Shown here piece by piece: positions 52,488 through 62,012 of a stretch of 64,000 nucleotides of DNA; the stretch's first letter is position 1; each line of letters opens with the position of its first letter. A model generated the notes under the pieces. That model did no database searches. It saw only the letters and a list, made by a program, of their open reading frames with translations, and was not told where the DNA came from. Source of the DNA: Sphingomonas horti (GTDB taxonomy: Bacteria > Pseudomonadota > Alphaproteobacteria > Sphingomonadales > Sphingomonadaceae); contig NZ_WQMS01000014.1 of assembly GCF_009753715.1 (NCBI RefSeq), positions 1 through 64,000 on the forward strand, given 5' to 3'. The translations under genes were made by a program, and so were the position numbers.

Positions 52488-52970
52488 ATGTCCGATCCGC
52501 GGATCATTGCCATCGACCTGGACGAGCACACGATCCTGTGGCGGTCGGCGGATGTCGAGCAGGAGCGGCGGATCGCGATCTTCGATTTGCTCGAAGGCAA
52601 CCAGTTCGCGCCGCAGCGCGAGCATCCGGACGGCTATGCCGGCCCTTACCGGATCAAGCTGCGCGTCGAGGAAGGGCGGCTCGCGATCGACATGTTCCGC
52701 GAGGACGGGTCGCATCTCGAGACGCTGGTGCTCGGGCTCGGCCGCTTTCGGCGCCCGATCAAGGATTATTTCGCGATCTGCGACAGCTACTATCAGGCGA
52801 TCCGCCATGCCTCCCCGCAACAAATCGAGACGATCGACATGGCCAGGCGCAGCATCCACAACGACGCCGCCGACTTGCTGAAGGAAAGGCTGGCCGGCAA
52901 GATCGAGGTCGATTTCGACACCGCGCGCCGCCTGTTCACGCTCATCTGCGTGCTGCATATCAAGGGATGA
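52488..52970 (+). CDS. UPF0262 family protein
   Basis: 160 residues matching the alphaproteobacterial UPF0262 family: RIIAIDLDEHTILWRS at the start, QEREVAIFDLLEGN-type (here QERRIAIFDLLEGN), then GPYRIKLRVEEGRLAIDM and a C-terminal RRLFTLICVLHIKG. Function is unknown; homologues often lie near hisD or arsC-like phosphatase genes, but here cdd follows one base later. Soluble cytoplasmic protein. Confidence 0.92.
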   Translation: MSDPRIIAIDLDEHTILWRSADVEQERRIAIFDLLEGNQFAPQREHPDGYAGPYRIKLRVEEGRLAIDMFREDGSHLETLVLGLGRFRRPIKDYFAICDSYYQAIRHASPQQIETIDMARRSIHNDAADLLKERLAGKIEVDFDTARRLFTLICVLHIKG

Positions 52971-52971
52971 A

Positions 52972-53412
52972 ATGACGAAACACCAACTGATTGCTGCCGC
53001 ACGCGACGCGGCACGCAACGCCCACGCGCCCTATTCGCGCTGTGGCGTGGGCGCCGCCTTGCTGATGCACGACGGTTCCGTCGTGACCGGCTGCAATTTC
53101 GAGAATGCGAGCTACGGCCTCTCGCTCTGCGCCGAGACCGTCGCACTCGCCAAGGCGAACAGCGAGGGCCGGCTGCGCGACGTGGTGGAAGTCGCGGTGG
53201 TCGGCGGCACGCTTGGCGATAGTGGGCTGGGCGGACGCGCGCCGGTCAGCCCGTGCGGCCGCTGCCGGCAGGTGCTGAACGAATCGGCACAGCTTAGCGG
53301 CCGCGACCTGGTCGTCCACTGCGCGGCGGCCGAGGGCGAGGCGGTCGAGACCTACCGCCTGTCGGAGCTGCTGCCCCATGCCTTCGGCCCGGCGGACCTT
53401 GGCCTCGAATGA
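52972..53412 (+). CDS. cdd: Cytidine deaminase
   Basis: A 146-residue zinc deaminase of the tetrameric type. Ligand and catalytic motif NASYGLSLCAETVAL (CAE) and PCGRCRQVL (PCxxC) are both present. It recycles cytidine and deoxycytidine to uridine forms. It starts 1 bp after the UPF0262 stop, so the two are likely co-transcribed. A dCTP deaminase gene lies 950 bp downstream. Confidence 0.96.
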   Translation: MTKHQLIAAARDAARNAHAPYSRCGVGAALLMHDGSVVTGCNFENASYGLSLCAETVALAKANSEGRLRDVVEVAVVGGTLGDSGLGGRAPVSPCGRCRQVLNESAQLSGRDLVVHCAAAEGEAVETYRLSELLPHAFGPADLGLE

Positions 53413-53451
53413 TGCGCAACCCGTCCGCCCACGCGCCGTTTACTTGACGTG

Positions 53452-54393
53452 ATGCCGCCGAAACTCGCGTTCGACGTCGATTACTGGCTGCCCGATCCGC
53501 GCCTCGACGGCCTGGTTTCGGGCTATCACCGCTATGCGATCGAGCCGGCCGCCGGCGAACGACACCGGGACGTGTTCTTCCCCGGCTGGGCGAATATGCG
53601 CTTCCACGTCGCCGGCGAACATTGGCGCGTCAGGCTCGGCGACGACAGCTTCGACGTGCCGCGCACTGCCCTGTTCGGTCCGACCAGCAAAGCCGGCTAC
53701 AGCGAAGGCGCGAGCGGCATTGTCGTCGGCGCGGGCATCACGCCGCTCGGCTGGTACCGGCTGAACCGCGGCGATGCGGTCGGCTTCGCCGATCGGATCG
53801 CGCCGCTGGCGGAGCTGATCGGAAGCGAAGCCGCGCCGCTCGCCACGGCCGCCGCCGCGCCGCGTGAGGACATCAAGGCGCGTTTCGATACGATCTTCCT
53901 GCGGCTGCTGGACCAGCCCCGCTCGGATGAAGCGCGGGTGGCGCAGGTCCATCGCTATCTGATGGACCCCGGCCAGGGCGGCGTCGCCGAGATGGCGGCC
54001 AGGCTCGGCCTGTCGCACCGCACCCTGAATCGGGTCGCCCGCGCTGCGTTCGGCTTCGGTCCGAAGCTGCTGGTCCGTCGGGCCCGCTTCCTGCGCTCGC
54101 TGATGGCGCTGCGCGGCGCGAGCGCCAGCACCTGGGCCTCGCGCATCGAAAGCAGCTATTACGACCACTCGCACTTCAATCGCGACGCGCAGGAATTCCT
54201 CGGTATGTCGCCGGGCGAGTTCATGCGCCTGCCCAAGCCGCTCAACGACGCCTCGGCCCGGCTGCGCATGCAAATCCTGGGTGCTCCGGCCCAGGCGCTG
54301 CTCCATCCGCGATTGACCGAACCGGCGCGAGCCTCGAAAGGATCAGCGGGGAGGCATACCGATGGCGATTCTGTCCGACCGCTGGATTCGTGA
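53452..54393 (+). CDS. AraC family transcriptional regulator
   Basis: 313 residues. The N-terminal ~170 residues form a DUF6597-like sensory domain ([38 protein letters not shown]). The C-terminal AraC helix-turn-helix pair has [22 protein letters not shown] and [24 protein letters not shown]. The inducer is unknown. The last 32 nt overlap dcd in another frame, so translation of dcd may be influenced by it. ATG 53452 used; GTG 53449 is adjacent. Confidence 0.88.
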   Translation: MPPKLAFDVDYWLPDPRLDGLVSGYHRYAIEPAAGERHRDVFFPGWANMRFHVAGEHWRVRLGDDSFDVPRTALFGPTSKAGYSEGASGIVVGAGITPLGWYRLNRGDAVGFADRIAPLAELIGSEAAPLATAAAAPREDIKARFDTIFLRLLDQPRSDEARVAQVHRYLMDPGQGGVAEMAARLGLSHRTLNRVARAAFGFGPKLLVRRARFLRSLMALRGASASTWASRIESSYYDHSHFNRDAQEFLGMSPGEFMRLPKPLNDASARLRMQILGAPAQALLHPRLTEPARASKGSAGRHTDGDSVRPLDS

Positions 54394-54916
54394 ACAGGCA
54401 CTGGCGAACGGCATGATCGAGCCGTTCGTCGAAAGCCAGCGGCGCGAGGGCTGCATCAGCTACGGCCTATCCAGCTATGGCTATGACGCGCGGGTTGCGG
54501 ACGAGTTCAAGATCTTCACCAATGTCGACAATGCGGTCGTCGACCCGAAGGATTTCGCGGGCAACAGCTTCGTCGATCGCAAGACTGACGTCTGCATCAT
54601 CCCGCCGAACAGCTTCGCACTCGCCCGCACGGTCGAATATTTCCGCGTGCCCCGCGACGTGCTCGTCATCTGCCTCGGCAAGTCCACCTATGCGCGCTGC
54701 GGCATCATCGTGAATGTAACTCCGCTGGAACCCGGCTGGGAAGGCCATGTGACGCTGGAATTCTCCAATACCACGCCGCTCCCTGCCAAAATCTACGCCA
54801 ACGAAGGCGCCTGCCAGTTCCTGTTCCTCCAGGGGAACGAGCCGTGCGAGGTCAGCTACGCGGACCGCGCGGGCAAATATATGGGCCAACAGGGCGTGAC
54901 GCTGCCGCGGTTGTGA
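54362..54916 (+). CDS. dcd: dCTP deaminase
   Basis: 184 residues; converts dCTP to dUTP in the dTTP pathway. It starts [21 protein letters not shown] and has [33 protein letters not shown] (with catalytic Glu) and [11 protein letters not shown], all typical. GGGGAGG lies upstream, within the AraC coding end. Length matches the bacterial enzyme. Confidence 0.97.
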   Translation: MAILSDRWIREQALANGMIEPFVESQRREGCISYGLSSYGYDARVADEFKIFTNVDNAVVDPKDFAGNSFVDRKTDVCIIPPNSFALARTVEYFRVPRDVLVICLGKSTYARCGIIVNVTPLEPGWEGHVTLEFSNTTPLPAKIYANEGACQFLFLQGNEPCEVSYADRAGKYMGQQGVTLPRL

Positions 54917-54939
54917 AGACCGGATTTTCGTATTATATA
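54911..54939 (+). promoter_or_regulatory. Candidate promoter of the RelBE-like pair
   Basis: TTGTGA at 54911-54916 and TATATA at 54934-54939 are spaced by 17 bp in a notably A/T-rich stretch just before the antitoxin ATG at 54946. The short distance from the -10 to the ATG implies a leaderless or near-leaderless transcript. The -35 overlaps the dcd stop codon region. Confidence 0.4.
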
Positions 54940-54945
54940 TTAGTC

Positions 54946-55194
54946 ATGCTCGATCCCATTCTTGCCGCAACCAGCGTAAGCATCAGCCAGCTTAAGAAGA
55001 ATCCGTCAGCAGTGATCGAGGCAGCGGAAGGTTTTCCGGTTGCCGTGCTCAATCACAATACGCCTACGGCTTACCTGATCCCCGCCAAGGCATGGGAAGA
55101 GCTGATCGATCGCCTCGAGGACATTGAACTCGCTGAGATCGTTCGCGAGCGTCAGGGTGAAAAGCGCGTCAGGGTGCGGCTTGAAGACTTATGA
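54946..55194 (+). CDS. Phd/YefM-like antitoxin
   Basis: 82 residues. SVSISQLKKNPSAVIEAAEGFPVAVLNHNTPTAYLIPAKAWEELI is split here as the dimer/DNA-binding core (SISQLKKNPSAVIEAA, AVLNHNTPTAYLIP). The C-terminal charged helix (ERQGEKRVRVRLEDL) is the toxin-binding part. It overlaps the toxin gene by 14 nt. Base use is less G/C-rich than the surrounding core genes, as is common for mobile TA modules. Confidence 0.85.
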   Translation: MLDPILAATSVSISQLKKNPSAVIEAAEGFPVAVLNHNTPTAYLIPAKAWEELIDRLEDIELAEIVRERQGEKRVRVRLEDL

Positions 55195-55474
55195 ACTCGA
55201 TTTCGTCGAGGCCGCGCTGAAGGAATGGCGTAAACTCGACGATAGCGTTCGCGCGCAATTCAGAAAGAAGCTGTCGGAGCGGGTCCGAAACCCGCACGTT
55301 CCGTCTGCACGGCTTTCCGGCCTCCCCAATTGCTATAAAATCAAGCTACGACGTGTGGGCTATCGACTAGTCTATCAGGTGGAGGATGATCAGCTAGTCG
55401 TTATCGTAATCGCGATTGGTCGCCGCGACCGCAACGAGGCATATAATATCGCGGCCGGACGGCTCGACAACTAG
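55181..55474 (+). CDS. RelE/ParE-family toxin
   Basis: 97 residues from TTG 55181 (MKTYELDFVEAALKEWRKLD). The RelE fold is indicated by EAALKEWRKLDDSVRAQFRK, the strand LPNCYKIKLRRVGYRLVYQV and VIVIAIGRRDRNEAY at the C-terminus, with the basic KIKLR..GYRLVY typical of mRNA-interferase members. No ATG or GTG is available in frame, and the TTG overlaps the antitoxin end. Predicted to be inhibited by the upstream gene. Confidence 0.85.
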   Translation: MKTYELDFVEAALKEWRKLDDSVRAQFRKKLSERVRNPHVPSARLSGLPNCYKIKLRRVGYRLVYQVEDDQLVVIVIAIGRRDRNEAYNIAAGRLDN

Positions 55475-55533
55475 CGCGCCGCACTGGGACCACCGTGCAG
55501 GTTATTCGCGACGTCCCGCACGGCACTAAAGCC

Positions 55534-57324
55534 TCAATACACCCGCTTCTTCGGCTTGATGTATTCGACGTCGTCGGTGAGCGTGTAGTTGTGGACCGGG
55601 CGGTAGTCGATCGCCACCGCCTCGCCCGCGCCCAGCCATGCGACCGTGTGCTTCATCCAATTGGCGTCGTCGCGGTCCGGGTAATCCTCGTTCACGTGCG
55701 CGCCGCGGCTTTCGTGGCGGTTCGCGGCGGAGTGCATCGTCACGACAGCCTGGTCGAGCAAGTTGTCGAGCTCCAGCGTCTCAACCAGGTCGGTGTTCCA
55801 GATCAGCGAGCGGTCGCTGACCTTCACGTCGGCAATGCCCTTGGCGATCGCGTCGATCTTCGTCTGGCCTTCGGCGAGCAGTTCGTTGTTGCGGAACACC
55901 GCGCAATGCGCCTGCATCGTCCGCTGCATGTCGCGGCGGAGTTGGGCGGTCGGCGAGCCGCCGTTCGCATAGCGGAATTTGTCGAGCCGGGTCAGCGCCT
56001 GCTCCTCCGAGCCCTTGGGCAGCGGATTGTGCGGCGTATTCGGCTTCAGGATTTCGGCGACCCGGAGCCCTGTCGCACGGCCGAACACGACCAAGTCGAT
56101 CAACGAATTGGAGCCGAGACGATTGGCGCCGTGCACCGACACGCACGCCGCCTCGCCGACCGCGAACAGGCCGGGCACAACATGGTCCGGATTGCCGTCC
56201 TTCACCGTCACGACCTCGCCGTGATAATTGGTCGGAATGCCGCCCATATTATAGTGGACGGTCGGCACCACCGGCAGCGGCTGGCGGGTCAGATCGACGC
56301 CGGCGAAAATCTTGCCGGTCTCCGTAATGCCGGGCAGCCGCTCGTGCAGGATTTTCGGATCGATATGGTCGAGGTGAAGGAAGATGTGGTCCTTCTCCTT
56401 GCCGACGCCGCGCCCTTCTCGGATCTCCATCGCCATAGAGCGCGAGACCACGTCGCGCGAGGCGAGGTCCTTCGCGGACGGCGCGTAGCGCTCCATGAAG
56501 CGCTCGCCTTCAGAGTTGGTGAGATATCCGCCCTCGCCGCGCGCGCCTTCGGTGATCAGCACGCCGGCGCCGTAGATGCCGGTCGGGTGGAACTGCACGA
56601 ACTCCATGTCCTGGAGCGGCAGGCCGGCACGCAGCACCATCGCGTTGCCATCGCCGGTGCAGGTATGCGCGGAGGTTGCCGAGAAATAGCAGCGACCATA
56701 GCCGCCGGTCGCCAGCACCGTGTTGTGCGCGCGGAAGCGGTGGATCGTGCCGTCTTCCATGCAGAGCGCGATCACGCCCCGGCACTCGCCATTCTCCATG
56801 ATCAGGTCGAGCGCGAAATATTCGATGAAGAAGTCGGCGTCGTATTTCAGGCTCTGCTGATAGAGCGTGTGGAGCATCGCGTGCCCGGTCCGGTCCGCCG
56901 CCGCGCAGGTACGCTGGGCGGGCGGGCCTTCGCCCATATTCTGCATCATGCCGCCGAACGGCCGCTGGTAGATCTTGCCCTCGGTCGTCCGGCTGAACGG
57001 CATGCCGGCATGTTCGAGCTCATAGACCGCGGCCGGCGCCTCGCGGACCAGATATTCGATCGCGTCCTGATCGCCCAGCCAGTCCGATCCCTTGACGGTA
57101 TCGTACATGTGCCAGGTCCAGTGGTCCGGCCCCATGTTGCCGAGCGACGCGGCGATGCCGCCCTGCGCGGCGACCGTGTGGCTGCGCGTCGGGAACACCT
57201 TGGTGATGCAGGCGGTCTTCAGGCCGGAATTGGCGATACCCATCGTCGCGCGCAGGCCGGCGCCGCCCGCGCCGACGACGACCGCGTCATAGGTATGGTC
57301 GATGATCTTATATGCGTCGGCCAT
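55534..57324 (-). CDS. sdhA: Succinate dehydrogenase flavoprotein subunit
   Basis: 596 residues; oxidises succinate to fumarate in the TCA cycle and complex II. FAD motif [17 protein letters not shown] is followed by the covalent-FAD His in [12 protein letters not shown]. The active site lies in [21 protein letters not shown], and [20 protein letters not shown] and [18 protein letters not shown] come towards the C-terminus. The start at 57324 shares one base with the sdhD stop. The expected downstream sdhB is absent; a RelBE pair converges on this gene. Confidence 0.97.
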   Translation of the reverse strand: MADAYKIIDHTYDAVVVGAGGAGLRATMGIANSGLKTACITKVFPTRSHTVAAQGGIAASLGNMGPDHWTWHMYDTVKGSDWLGDQDAIEYLVREAPAAVYELEHAGMPFSRTTEGKIYQRPFGGMMQNMGEGPPAQRTCAAADRTGHAMLHTLYQQSLKYDADFFIEYFALDLIMENGECRGVIALCMEDGTIHRFRAHNTVLATGGYGRCYFSATSAHTCTGDGNAMVLRAGLPLQDMEFVQFHPTGIYGAGVLITEGARGEGGYLTNSEGERFMERYAPSAKDLASRDVVSRSMAMEIREGRGVGKEKDHIFLHLDHIDPKILHERLPGITETGKIFAGVDLTRQPLPVVPTVHYNMGGIPTNYHGEVVTVKDGNPDHVVPGLFAVGEAACVSVHGANRLGSNSLIDLVVFGRATGLRVAEILKPNTPHNPLPKGSEEQALTRLDKFRYANGGSPTAQLRRDMQRTMQAHCAVFRNNELLAEGQTKIDAIAKGIADVKVSDRSLIWNTDLVETLELDNLLDQAVVTMHSAANRHESRGAHVNEDYPDRDDANWMKHTVAWLGAGEAVAIDYRPVHNYTLTDDVEYIKPKKRVY

Positions 57325-57710
57325 CAGACCGCACCCCCGGTGAAGGCGATCTTGAGGATCGCGAAGATCGCGAAGGCGGCCATCGCGATGGTGTAGAAAT
57401 TCAGCAGCACGAGCATCACCACCCGCGACTCGCCATGCTGGTAATCCTCGATGACGACCTGCAGCCCCAATCGGAAATGCCAGAAGACGCTCAGCACCAG
57501 CAGGATCATCGGGATCGCGGCCAGCGGCTCCGAAAGCCACGCCATGATCGTCGCGTGATCATAATGCGGCAGCCGCAGCAGCGAGAACAGGAACCACAGC
57601 ATCAGCAGCAGGTTGGAGCCCGCTGTCAGTCGCTGGATCCACCAGTGATGCGCGCCTTCCTTGGCGGAGCCGAGACCGCGCACGCGGCCGATTTCGGTGC
57701 CGGTGCCCAT
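57324..57710 (-). CDS. sdhD: Succinate dehydrogenase membrane anchor subunit
   Basis: 128 residues with three membrane helices ([54 protein letters not shown]). A haem/quinone His occurs in [18 protein letters not shown], the SdhD signature. It sits between sdhC and sdhA, overlapping each by one base (TGATG), as expected for a complex II operon. Confidence 0.93.
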   Translation of the reverse strand: MGTGTEIGRVRGLGSAKEGAHHWWIQRLTAGSNLLLMLWFLFSLLRLPHYDHATIMAWLSEPLAAIPMILLVLSVFWHFRLGLQVVIEDYQHGESRVVMLVLLNFYTIAMAAFAIFAILKIAFTGGAV

Positions 57711-58126
57711 CAGCCCTTCACTCCGATCAGATAACCCCAGAACAGGATGGTCAGCACGATCGCGGCCACCCAGGTTGCCTGGGCGGACATCTTGTTGCCT
57801 TTCAGCTCGTAATTGGCGCCGGCGTCCAGGAAGAAATGCCTGATGCCCGAGCTCATATGCTGGAAGAAGGTGAGCGTCAGGCCGATGCCGAAGATATAGC
57901 CGACGATATTCAGCGCGCCGGACTTGTAGGTGAAGATGTCGAGGAACTCGCCATAGGCGGCCTCCCCGCTGGCCGCTGCCGCCAGCCACCAGACCAGCAG
58001 CACGGCGCCGACCGTCGCCATGCCGGTGCCGGTCGCGCGGTGCAGGATCGACGTCGCCATGCCCGGCCCCCAGCGCCAGATGCTGAGATGCGGCGAAAGC
58101 GGCCGCTGGCGGTTGCTGCTGCTCAT
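57710..58126 (-). CDS. sdhC: Succinate dehydrogenase cytochrome b556 subunit
   Basis: 138 residues. RPLSPHLSIWRWGPGMATSI and SILHRATGTGMA are the SdhC signature (SPHL, SxxHRxTG), and HMSSGIRHFFLDAG carries the haem His. Three helices in total. First gene of the sdhCDA operon. The 153 bp to the divergent chemoreceptor gene presumably holds both promoters; no clear boxes were identified. Confidence 0.95.
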   Translation of the reverse strand: MSSSNRQRPLSPHLSIWRWGPGMATSILHRATGTGMATVGAVLLVWWLAAAASGEAAYGEFLDIFTYKSGALNIVGYIFGIGLTLTFFQHMSSGIRHFFLDAGANYELKGNKMSAQATWVAAIVLTILFWGYLIGVKG

Positions 58127-58279
58127 CTGGGCCCCTGTCTAGGATGGTTGCGGCGCCCGTCTTAATCATTGCCGCGCGGCATGCAACGGGCAGGACTGGG
58201 CGCGACGCGTGTTTAACCGGAGCTTTACCAGCGTGCGGCTAGTCACGCGCTACCTGGCGTATCGAAGGAAAGACGTGAC

Positions 58280-59641
58280 GTGAGCTCCCCCAAGGCCTCC
58301 AAAAGACCCGACCCGCAGGCGCAGATCACGATTTCCATCCGCGAACGGCTGCAGGAGTTCGACCGCGACGGAACGCTCGCCGCGAATCTTCGCGAGGCCT
58401 ATGAGCTGATGCGCCCGCACGAGGAAGATGTCGCCCGCGCCTTCTGGTCCGCGTTCGACGAATCGCCCTATGTGCAGCCGAAGAACACGGCCGACACGCT
58501 CGATAGCCGGATCAAGGCCAGCATCGACTACAGCCGCGAGAAATTTACCAACGTCACCGGCCAGCGCTGGGCGGACATGGCGCTCACCAATGCGGCATGG
58601 GCCGAGCGGGCGGGCGTGCCGCTGTTCGCGACGATGGCGGCGTTCGCCGCGGCTTATGACGTGGTCGTCCGTATCGTGTTCCGCGGCTGCGACGGCGACA
58701 CTGAGAAGCTTGCGCGGCTCGGTCGCGCGCTTCGCCAGATGGGGATGATGGAAGCGGAGATCATGGCCGCTTTCGTCAGTGAATATCGCGCCCGCGAAGC
58801 TGCCGCGACTCGCTCCGACCAGGCCGACAAGTTCCAGGACCGTATCGCGTCGGAAGTGACCTCCGCCGTGTCGCTCGGCGAGTCGCTGCGCACCCAGGCG
58901 GCCGAGGCTTCGGTGGCCGCGCGCGGCATGCTCGGAAAGTCGTCCGAAGTCGCCGCCGCCGCCGAGCAGTCGGCGGTCGCGATGCGCGAGGCGGCGCACA
59001 CCGCAGCCGGCTTGATCCGCGCGATCGAGGACGCGCGCAACGAAGTCGAAATCGCGGCCAACATCGCCACCCGCGCCGCATCGCAGGCGTCGGACGCGGT
59101 CAGCGTGTCGGAGGCCTTGTCCAACCACGCCGAGTCGATCGAATCGATCCTGGGCCTGATCCGCGACATTGCGGGCCAGACCAATCTCCTTGCTCTGAAC
59201 GCCACGATCGAGGCGGCGCGCGCCGGCGATGCCGGCCGCGGCTTCGCGGTGGTGGCGCAGGAAGTGAAGAGCCTCGCCAACCAGACCGCGCGCGCCACCG
59301 ACGACATCGCCGCCAAGATCGCCGCCATCCAGGCCGCCACCCGCACCACGGTGGAAGCGAACGGGTCGATCCGCGCGACGGTCGGCGAAGTCCAGCAGTC
59401 CGCCGACCGCATCCGCTCGGCGATGGAGACGCAGGCGCAGACGGTGACGATGATCACCGCCGCGGTCGACGAAACCGCGCTCGCGGCCGACTCCATGTCC
59501 TCCACGATCGCCTCGATCCGCGAGGATACCGAGACCGTCGCCAGCGAGATCGATCAGCTCGAGACCGGCTTCCGCAAGGTCGACACCCAGCTCGGCCAGC
59601 TGAAGCACGCCGCGCAGGATTATGTGAAGCTGGTGGCTTGA
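58280..59641 (+). CDS. Soluble methyl-accepting chemotaxis protein with globin-like N-terminus
   Basis: 453 residues from GTG with no membrane segment. Residues ~20-175 have the helical layout of a globin-coupled sensor (DIARxFWxxF-type, here [15 protein letters not shown]), but the region aligned with the proximal haem His reads [16 protein letters not shown] without His. Residues ~180-453 are an MCP signalling coiled coil with the hairpin [20 protein letters not shown] and [22 protein letters not shown]. It probably signals to CheA/CheW in the cytoplasm; ligand unknown. Confidence 0.85.
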   Translation: MSSPKASKRPDPQAQITISIRERLQEFDRDGTLAANLREAYELMRPHEEDVARAFWSAFDESPYVQPKNTADTLDSRIKASIDYSREKFTNVTGQRWADMALTNAAWAERAGVPLFATMAAFAAAYDVVVRIVFRGCDGDTEKLARLGRALRQMGMMEAEIMAAFVSEYRAREAAATRSDQADKFQDRIASEVTSAVSLGESLRTQAAEASVAARGMLGKSSEVAAAAEQSAVAMREAAHTAAGLIRAIEDARNEVEIAANIATRAASQASDAVSVSEALSNHAESIESILGLIRDIAGQTNLLALNATIEAARAGDAGRGFAVVAQEVKSLANQTARATDDIAAKIAAIQAATRTTVEANGSIRATVGEVQQSADRIRSAMETQAQTVTMITAAVDETALAADSMSSTIASIREDTETVASEIDQLETGFRKVDTQLGQLKHAAQDYVKLVA

Positions 59642-59644
59642 TTC

Positions 59645-59730
59645 CGTCACCCCGGACTTGATCCGGGGCCCACCTTCTTAGCCGTCATTCGAAAGAAAGA
59701 CGTGGATGCCGGATCAAGCCTGGCATGACG
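59645..59730. repeat. CGTCA...TGACG palindromic repeat, copy 5
   Basis: An 86-bp element: left CGTCACCCCGGACTTGATCC, right GGATCAAGCCTGGCATGACG, beginning 3 bp after the chemoreceptor stop. The centre contains CATTCGAAAGAAAG. Same family as 16556, 34354, 39354 and 52387. Confidence 0.82.
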
Positions 59731-59769
59731 GGTTGGCGTGTTGAGCAACTGCGGGTAACCGCCGCCATC

Positions 59770-60450
59770 ATGACCAACGTCCTCCTCACCGGCGCATCGC
59801 GCGGGATCGGCGCGGCCTGCGCCGAGGCGCTTCAGTCCCAGAATCTTGTCGGCACTAGCAGCGCCGACGGCGACCTCGCCGATCCGGCCACGCCCCGCAG
59901 GCTGTGGGACCGTGCGCTGGAGCGGCTGGGCGGACGGATCGACGTGCTGGTCAACAACGCCGGCGTGTTCGAAGCGGCGCCGATCGACCTCGCCCATGAT
60001 GAATGGGTCGGCCAATGGGAACGGACGATTCGGATCAACCTGACCGCCTCGGCCGAGCTCTGCCGCCTCGCCGTGCTCCACTTCCGCGAGCATGGCGGCG
60101 GCCGGATCGTCAACGTCGCCAGCCGCGCCGCCTACCGCGGCGACTCGCCGGCGCACTGGCATTATGCCGCGTCCAAAGCCGGAATGGTCGGCATGACCAA
60201 GTCGATCGCCCGCGGCTTTGCGCGGGAAAACATCCTCGCCTTTGCGGTCTGTCCCGGCTTCACGATGACCGGCATGGCCGACGACTATCTGGCGAGCCGC
60301 GGCGGCGACAAATTGCTGGCCGACATCCCGCTCGGCCGGGTCGCGACGCCCGACGAAGTCGCCAGCGCCGTCCGCTACCTCGCGCTGGAGGCGCCGCCGT
60401 CGATGACCGGTGCCGTCATCGACATCAACGGCGCGAGCTATGTCCGCTGA
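59770..60450 (+). CDS. Short-chain dehydrogenase/reductase
   Basis: A 226-residue classical SDR. The cofactor motif TGASRGIG is near the N-terminus, with NNAG (VLVNNAGVFEAA). The catalytic Ser lies in IVNVASRAAYRG and Tyr/Lys in HYAASKAGMVG, and VCPGFTMTGMADDY follows. It may be an FabG-like or sugar-type reductase; the substrate is unknown. The longer frame from 59725 begins in the repeat. It overlaps prmA by 11 nt. Confidence 0.88.
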   Translation: MTNVLLTGASRGIGAACAEALQSQNLVGTSSADGDLADPATPRRLWDRALERLGGRIDVLVNNAGVFEAAPIDLAHDEWVGQWERTIRINLTASAELCRLAVLHFREHGGGRIVNVASRAAYRGDSPAHWHYAASKAGMVGMTKSIARGFARENILAFAVCPGFTMTGMADDYLASRGGDKLLADIPLGRVATPDEVASAVRYLALEAPPSMTGAVIDINGASYVR

Positions 60451-61372
60451 CAGCTGGAAGCTGACGCTCCCGTGCACCCGCGCGGAGGCGGAGGCGATCG
60501 ATGCGGGCGCGATCGCGATCGACGCGGTGCTGATGACGACCGAGACGGTCGAGGACGATGTCGAGAAATGGCGCCTCGACGCCTATAGCGAGGCCAAGCC
60601 CGACGCGGCGATGATCGCCGCCATCCGCGCACTGGTGCCCAGTGCCGCCGGCATCGCGCCCCGGATCGAGCCGCTCACCGATGCCGATTGGGTGGCGATG
60701 AGCCAGCAGGGGCTGGAGCCCATCCGCGAAGGGCGCTTCCTCGTGCATACCGACGCTCACCCGGTCGCGGCTCTGCCTGGCGAACGCGCTTTCCTGATCA
60801 ACGCCGGCCAGGCGTTCGGCACCGGCCATCATGCAACGACCTCGGGCTGCCTCGCGATGCTCGACCGGCTCGCCGGGCGCGGCTTCACAAACGCCATCGA
60901 TCTCGGCACCGGCACCGGCCTGCTCGCATTCGCGGCGCGCCATCTCTGGCCCGGCGCGCGGGTGACGGCGACCGACATTGACCCGGTCGCGATCGACGTC
61001 ACGCGCGAGAACGCCGCACTGAATCGCGTCGACGGGATCGAGCTGGTCGTCGCGGATGGCGCGCGCGATCCGGTCATCACCGCGGCGGGTCCCTATGACC
61101 TGATCCTCGCGAACATCCTGGCCGGGCCGCTGATCGCGATGGCGCCTGAAATCGCGGCCATCGCCGCGCCCCATGCGACGATCGTGCTCGCCGGCCTGCT
61201 CGCCACGCAGGCGGAGGCAGTGCAGGCGGCCTATCGCGCGACCGGCTGCACGGTCGCGGAGGCGGAGACGCGCGGCGACTGGACGATCCTGCGCCTGACC
61301 GCCGCCGAGCAGGCCTTCGCCGGGCCGATTCCCGATGTCACCGGCCGGGAAAATTGGGCCCGCGATATCTAG
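60440..61372 (+). CDS. prmA: Ribosomal protein L11 methyltransferase
   Basis: 310 residues. The N-terminal L11-recognition region includes TTETVEDDVEKWRLDAY. The SAM domain has FGTGHHATTSGCLAML, AIDLGTGTGLLAFAARHL and LILANILAGPLIAMAPEIA (NxLxxPL), characteristic of PrmA. The ATG at 60440 overlaps the SDR gene end. Followed closely by the DUF2459 gene. Confidence 0.94.
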   Translation: MSADSWKLTLPCTRAEAEAIDAGAIAIDAVLMTTETVEDDVEKWRLDAYSEAKPDAAMIAAIRALVPSAAGIAPRIEPLTDADWVAMSQQGLEPIREGRFLVHTDAHPVAALPGERAFLINAGQAFGTGHHATTSGCLAMLDRLAGRGFTNAIDLGTGTGLLAFAARHLWPGARVTATDIDPVAIDVTRENAALNRVDGIELVVADGARDPVITAAGPYDLILANILAGPLIAMAPEIAAIAAPHATIVLAGLLATQAEAVQAAYRATGCTVAEAETRGDWTILRLTAAEQAFAGPIPDVTGRENWARDI

Positions 61373-61385
61373 GGAGGACGCTCGC

Positions 61386-62012
61386 TTGAGGCTGCTCGGC
61401 TGGCTGCTGATGCTTCCGCTGCTCTACCTCGCAGCCGGCGCGATCGGCGGGGCGGTCCCGCGCAATGCCGGCTGGCGGGAGGCCGGGGACGGCGTCACCA
61501 TCTATGTCGCGACAAACGGCATCCACACCGGCCTCGTGCTGCCCGCGCGCGCAGGGGGCATAGACTGGTCCACGATCGCCCGGCCGCAGGACATCGCCGA
61601 CCCGCGCTATGCCGGGCGCTGGCTGTGGTTCGGCTGGGGCGAGCGCGATTTCTACCTGAACACGCCGACCTGGCGCGAGCTGTCGCCCCGCACTGCCCTC
61701 CATGCGCTGGCCGGCAGCGACCGCACGCTGATGCATGTCGACCATCTGCTCGCGCCCTGGGGCGACGCGCGTCCGATCCGGCTGAGCCCGGAACAGTACC
61801 ACCGGCTGGCGGCGGCGATCCGCGCCAGCTTCGATCCGGCCGATCGCCGCCCCATCCGCGGCTATGATGTCGCCGACGTCTTCTACCCGGCACGTGGCCA
61901 CTATGACGCGATCCGCACCTGCAACTGGTGGACCAGCCGCATGCTTGCCCGCGCGGGTGTTCGCGTTGGCGCCTGGACTCCGTTCAGCGCGACAGTGATG
62001 CAGTGGTTCTGA
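61386..62012 (+). CDS. DUF2459 (TIGR02117-type) exported protein
   Basis: 208 residues from TTG 61386, preceded by GGGAGGA with normal spacing. One N-terminal hydrophobic segment (LLGWLLMLPLLYLAAGAI) is followed by the family core: ITVYVVTNGIHTD-like sequence (here VTIYVATNGIHTGLVLP), GWGERDFYLNTPTW and RTCNWWTSRMLARAGVRVG. Function unknown; described as a chlorosome-unrelated conserved protein in PHA-producing and other bacteria. The 3' end overlaps the convergent CHRD gene by 29 nt. Confidence 0.85.
   Translation: MRLLGWLLMLPLLYLAAGAIGGAVPRNAGWREAGDGVTIYVATNGIHTGLVLPARAGGIDWSTIARPQDIADPRYAGRWLWFGWGERDFYLNTPTWRELSPRTALHALAGSDRTLMHVDHLLAPWGDARPIRLSPEQYHRLAAAIRASFDPADRRPIRGYDVADVFYPARGHYDAIRTCNWWTSRMLARAGVRVGAWTPFSATVMQWF

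Noticed and set aside
55495-57396. 633-codon open frame on the plus strand opposite sdhA
   Set aside because: Shadow of sdhA third-position GC bias; composition is His/Arg/Val-rich and without motifs.
58250-59650. 466-codon minus-strand frame opposite the chemoreceptor
   Set aside because: Asp/Arg/Gly/His-rich antisense translation of the MCP coiled coil.
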